This document shows positions 42,181 through 43,883 of a stretch of 43,883 nt of DNA, piece after piece. The first letter of the stretch is position 1, and every line of letters starts with the position of its first letter. The notes beneath the pieces are model-generated. The model saw only the letters and a program-made list of their open reading frames with translations, searched no databases and was not told the origin of the DNA. This DNA comes from Haplomitrium mnioides. Its lineage: Eukaryota; Marchantiophyta; Haplomitriopsida; Calobryales. The stretch is taken from positions 1 through 43,883 of the forward strand of contig JBNGIS010034192.1 in the NCBI GenBank assembly GCA_049999725.1, written 5' to 3'. Made by a program: the position numbers and the translations under genes.

Positions 42181-42558
42181 GGTCTGAATCTTGTCCTCTC
42201 AAATATTGGTCAGGCTGATAACTCCATCAGCCGTGCCGTAGGAGCATGCTATTTCTCACCTCTAGACGTAGAGGCACTTACATCAGCTGCTCTACTCATA
42301 GGTCTCACTTCCATACTAGAAGTAGCACCTTGAGTCTCCCCACATAGTGTGGCTGCCAACCTAATGTCATCCACGCGCTCAGAGCCTTAACTCTTTTACG
42401 ACGGAGTTACCCTCGATTAAGGGTTGACTTAGTGTTTCGGGACCTTTTATGGAAGGGGCTTTGCACCAAATGGTCCCCAAATTTTTCTTACCAGACATGA
42501 AAGACTGCACAACACTCCACAACACCCAAGCACAACACCTCCAATGCCCACAGATGCA
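42181..42558 (-). pseudogene. Upstream coding remnant (gag-like) of the methyltransferase element
   Basis: On the minus strand, a frame at about 42500-42380 reads GTIWCKAPSIKGPETLSQPL. After a change of frame near 42380 the protease frame begins with ERVDDIRLAATLCGETQGAT and ADVSASTSRGEK. No zinc knuckle or capsid signature is recognised. Assignment to gag rests on position only. It stops where E7 begins. Confidence 0.45.
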
Positions 42559-43883
42559 GGTCACACCCCTTCTTTAGGTCTTAAGCTCGAAAGGTGCCAC
42601 TTGGAAGACAGGGGTAGTAAGAACATGGCATCTGACTCTTGGCTGCAATGGTCTCATGGGGAGCCCTCTCTTAGGAGCCTTGAGTGATTCAGGTTTAGCT
42701 CATAGTCTTGGCCGCTAACCCACAATGGCTTCAGCAACCCACTCGCTCATTCACATCCATTTCCTCAAGACACCCACGAATATGATGCAATGTTGCTGAA
42801 CCACTTTGTCATATGATTCTAGAATCTAGAACTAGACCCAATCACTTTGTTATACAAAAGGGAACCAGGTCCCAGTATCCAATTATCACACTACAATGTG
42901 GTTTGTCCTGACTTCCCCTGTCCTGGGCGTCCTCAAGATTGGACAAATGAAATACAGGCCTTCTACAACTAAGACTATCACACAACTACAAACAGAACAC
43001 AACTCTAAACAACACACGTAAACAAGAAAACATTGGTCTTGCACATTGCCCAGCCGACAATATAATCTTCTTCCACCTCTCAAGAACCGATCAATCCTCC
43101 TTCAGCTCCCATCAACCACTCCAGTTCTCCTCCAATCCTTCAGCAACCCAACCTCAGTAAGATAGTTTTTCAACTTCTCTTGCAAGAAGCCCTGAATTTA
43201 CTTCCTCAAGCTTGGAAGAGGATTTCTTTAACTTCCACCTCGTGAAAACAGTCCCCACGACTGGTGGCCACCACTCCACCTTGAGCCTTGATTGGATATT
43301 CTATGCAGCGCGTAGGCACTAACACAGCCACTCCTCTCTTGGCTCCACTTGAGAAGTATGATCACAAACGCCCCCAAGCGCCCCTAGGATTGATGCTCTT
43401 GCACGGACGAAGCTGAGACGACCCCAAGATCCCCCCTTGGCAGCCTCCCACAAATTCAAGATGACAGAACTCCCTTCAGATTCAAATAGCAATCCACCTC
43501 CGAATGCTTGGTCCACCTGCAATGATGTGTCCACCTGGATCGCTTGAGACTCTAGAGCTCCACGCTCAGCGATTCTCAGCGCCTCTCCAGTCCACCTCCA
43601 CCCTCGCTGGTCCCCCCTGCACGAGTCCACTCCCTCACATGAATCTTTCCTGGAATCCTCTCCTCTCTACCTCGCTGCCTCTTCCTCTCGAGTTTGGTCT
43701 CCCACTCTCAATTTTGCATGAGCAACAACCCCTTCAATCTGGCAGCGATCCCAGCTATACCCCCCATGCAGCACGCATCACTCCCAACGATTTCTTGATC
43801 AAGAACGCATCTTTCCTCCTCGCTGGACTTGGTCGTTTTTCTCGTTGGCCTCTGTTTCTTGAGAAGATGACACCTGTCAGTCA
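42559..43883 (-). repeat. E7: terminal 1.3 kb of another gypsy LTR, runs off the window
   Basis: Sequence from about 42560 (GTCACACCCCTTCTTTAGG) aligns with the start of the E2 and E3 LTRs on the plus strand. It shares the GATAGTTTTTCAACTT core at 43161-43176 and the following CTTCCTCAAGCTTGGAAGAGG. The expected TG at its end is mutated to GG. It probably inserted into the methyltransferase element. No gene is present. Confidence 0.8.

Larger units (their letters stand above)
39312..42558 (-). mobile_element. Retroelement carrying protease, C5 DNA methyltransferase and PHD-like finger
   Basis: On the minus strand: gag-like remnant (42558-42250), aspartic protease (about 42180-41761), linker, C5 cytosine methyltransferase (about 41399-40416), PHD-like region (about 40225-40010), polypurine tract (39837-39850), LTR (39836-39312). 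All protein domains from about 42400 to 40010 fall in one reading frame with only stop codons as damage. No RT, RNase H or integrase is present. The LTR shares no visible similarity with those of E1-E7, so this is a different family inserted into the E4 3' LTR. The 5' end is hidden by E7. DNA methyltransferase capture by retrotransposons has been reported in some algae and dinoflagellates (recollection, not checked); methyltransferase plus a C-terminal PHD-like finger in a plant copy is what deserves attention. Confidence 0.8.

Overview
This is a stretch of nuclear DNA from a repeat-rich plant genome. No host gene is recognisable; almost all of it is nested, decayed Ty3/gypsy LTR retrotransposons plus one satellite array. 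A land plant (or close streptophyte) is inferred from three things: reverse transcriptase, integrase and protease segments resembling the non-chromovirus Athila/Tat-type gypsy lineage, LTRs of 2.2-3 kb, and layered insertions with 5-bp target duplications. I cannot tell gymnosperm, fern, lycophyte or bryophyte apart. Element names E1-E7 are mine.

Layout. 1-12034: E1 (+), with a 5'-clipped LTR, PBS, gag with three zinc knuckles, protease, RT, RNase H, integrase, PPT and a complete 3.0-kb 3' LTR. 12035-15636: a tandem array of about 44 monomers of 79-85 bp, organised as an 11-monomer higher-order repeat of about 905 bp. 15637-27587: E2 (-), interrupted inside its protease-RT spacer by solo LTR E3 (21206-24197, perfect target duplication CTTCT). 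The LTR at 25281-27587 appears shared between E2 and a second copy, E5 (27588-32620, -). E5 is itself interrupted by solo LTR E6 (29556-32314) and broken off inside its RT. 32621-39311: E4 (+), with only the last 0.5 kb of its 5' LTR. Its 3' LTR is cut at 39312 by a different retroelement (39312-42558, -). E7 (42559-43883, -) is the end of another gypsy LTR, abutting that element.

The most unusual content is the element at 39312-42558. Read on the minus strand, one reading frame runs about 2.4 kb without a detectable frameshift, though with many stop codons. It carries a retroviral-type aspartic protease, a linker, a complete C5 cytosine DNA methyltransferase domain (motifs I, IV, VI, VIII, IX and X) and a PHD-like zinc finger. 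A polypurine tract and an LTR of a different family follow. RT, RNase H and integrase are absent from the expected place, so this copy looks non-autonomous or 3'-deleted. A retroelement carrying its own DNA methyltransferase and a possible histone-reading finger could in principle alter the chromatin of its insertion sites or of its competitors.

Nothing here looks functional as it stands: every coding segment has stops, frameshifts or lost catalytic residues. The relative order can be read from nesting: satellite and E2/E5 first, E3 and E6 into them, the methyltransferase element into E4, and E7 apparently into the methyltransferase element.
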